Positions 20,645 through 20,775 of a stretch of DNA of 20,775 nucleotides are shown in pieces (the stretch's first letter is position 1; each line of letters starts with the position of its first letter). Below the pieces are notes generated by a model. It worked only from the letters and a program-made list of their open reading frames with translations, searched no databases and was not told the DNA's origin. Made by a program: the position numbers and the translations under genes. This stretch comes from Bacteroidales bacterium (GTDB taxonomy: Bacteria > Bacteroidota > Bacteroidia > Bacteroidales > Bacteroidaceae), in NCBI GenBank assembly GCA_004555425.1, contig SFID01000026.1:1-20775 (forward strand), in the 5' to 3' direction.

Positions 20645-20670
20645 AAGGTGCGTAAAGAAGGTGCGTAAAG
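20645..20670. repeat. 13-bp tandem duplication
   Basis: GAAGGTGCGTAAA occurs twice head to tail (20645-20657 and 20658-20670), about 33 bases upstream of the MORN promoter. The rest of 20613-20775 shows no gene. Confidence 0.8.
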
Positions 20671-20775
20671 CGCTGGGCCACACGTTGCTTTTTATGTTAA
20701 TGACCAAGCAAAAACCAAAGTTTTTTTAGGTTAGGCTGCATTTTTCCCGATTTCCGTTTTGAGACAATAATCGTA

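Overview
The window looks like a chromosomal piece of a Bacteroidales bacterium, most likely Prevotellaceae or a close relative. The evidence is the Bacteroidetes-type promoters (TTTG, 19 bases, TAnnTTTG), the lack of Shine-Dalgarno sequences, the LysS with a C-terminal extension next to gpsA, the Listeria-Bacteroides (InlB B) repeats, and exported proteins ending in short type IX-like tails. The family-level placement is inference. I see no rRNA, tRNA, prophage, plasmid or CRISPR genes.

Layout. Plus-strand block, 103-8916: a YfcE-like phosphodiesterase, lysS, gpsA overlapping a GtrB-like membrane glycosyltransferase by four bases, serS, and a secreted SGNH (DUF4886-like) protein carrying eight InlB-type repeats. 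A 39-codon candidate microprotein (9016-9135) follows and ends on a long two-way hairpin terminator. Minus-strand block, 17564-9224, in transcription order: a KefB-like cation:proton antiporter, an acyl-ACP thioesterase, a secreted alpha/beta-hydrolase, uvrB, a 59-residue winged-helix protein that is easily missed, and an RmlD-like sugar-nucleotide reductase. The right end holds a short exported TPR-like protein (plus) facing a secreted MORN-repeat protein (minus) across a shared hairpin terminator.

Most genes are housekeeping or envelope genes: tRNA charging, glycerophospholipid precursor synthesis, lipid-linked sugar transfer, fatty-acid release, ion exchange and DNA repair, plus three exported repeat or hydrolase proteins. 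I see no defence, secretion or biosynthetic system with a clearly new gene set.

The unusual content lies between the genes. A 188-bp palindromic MITE-like element at 4662-4849 has terminal inverted repeats and a 4-bp GCTA target duplication, and it supplies the stop codon of the glycosyltransferase. A second copy runs off the left edge and ends four bases before the first start codon. A shrunken third copy lies at 10133-10190. Other candidates are four tandem 22-bp palindromes (10301-10390), three 21-bp operator-like repeats (17924-17986), a triplicated serS stop-codon segment (6144-6205), and a 33-bp repeat that encodes a possible 25-residue leader peptide overlapping the thioesterase start (15061-15138).
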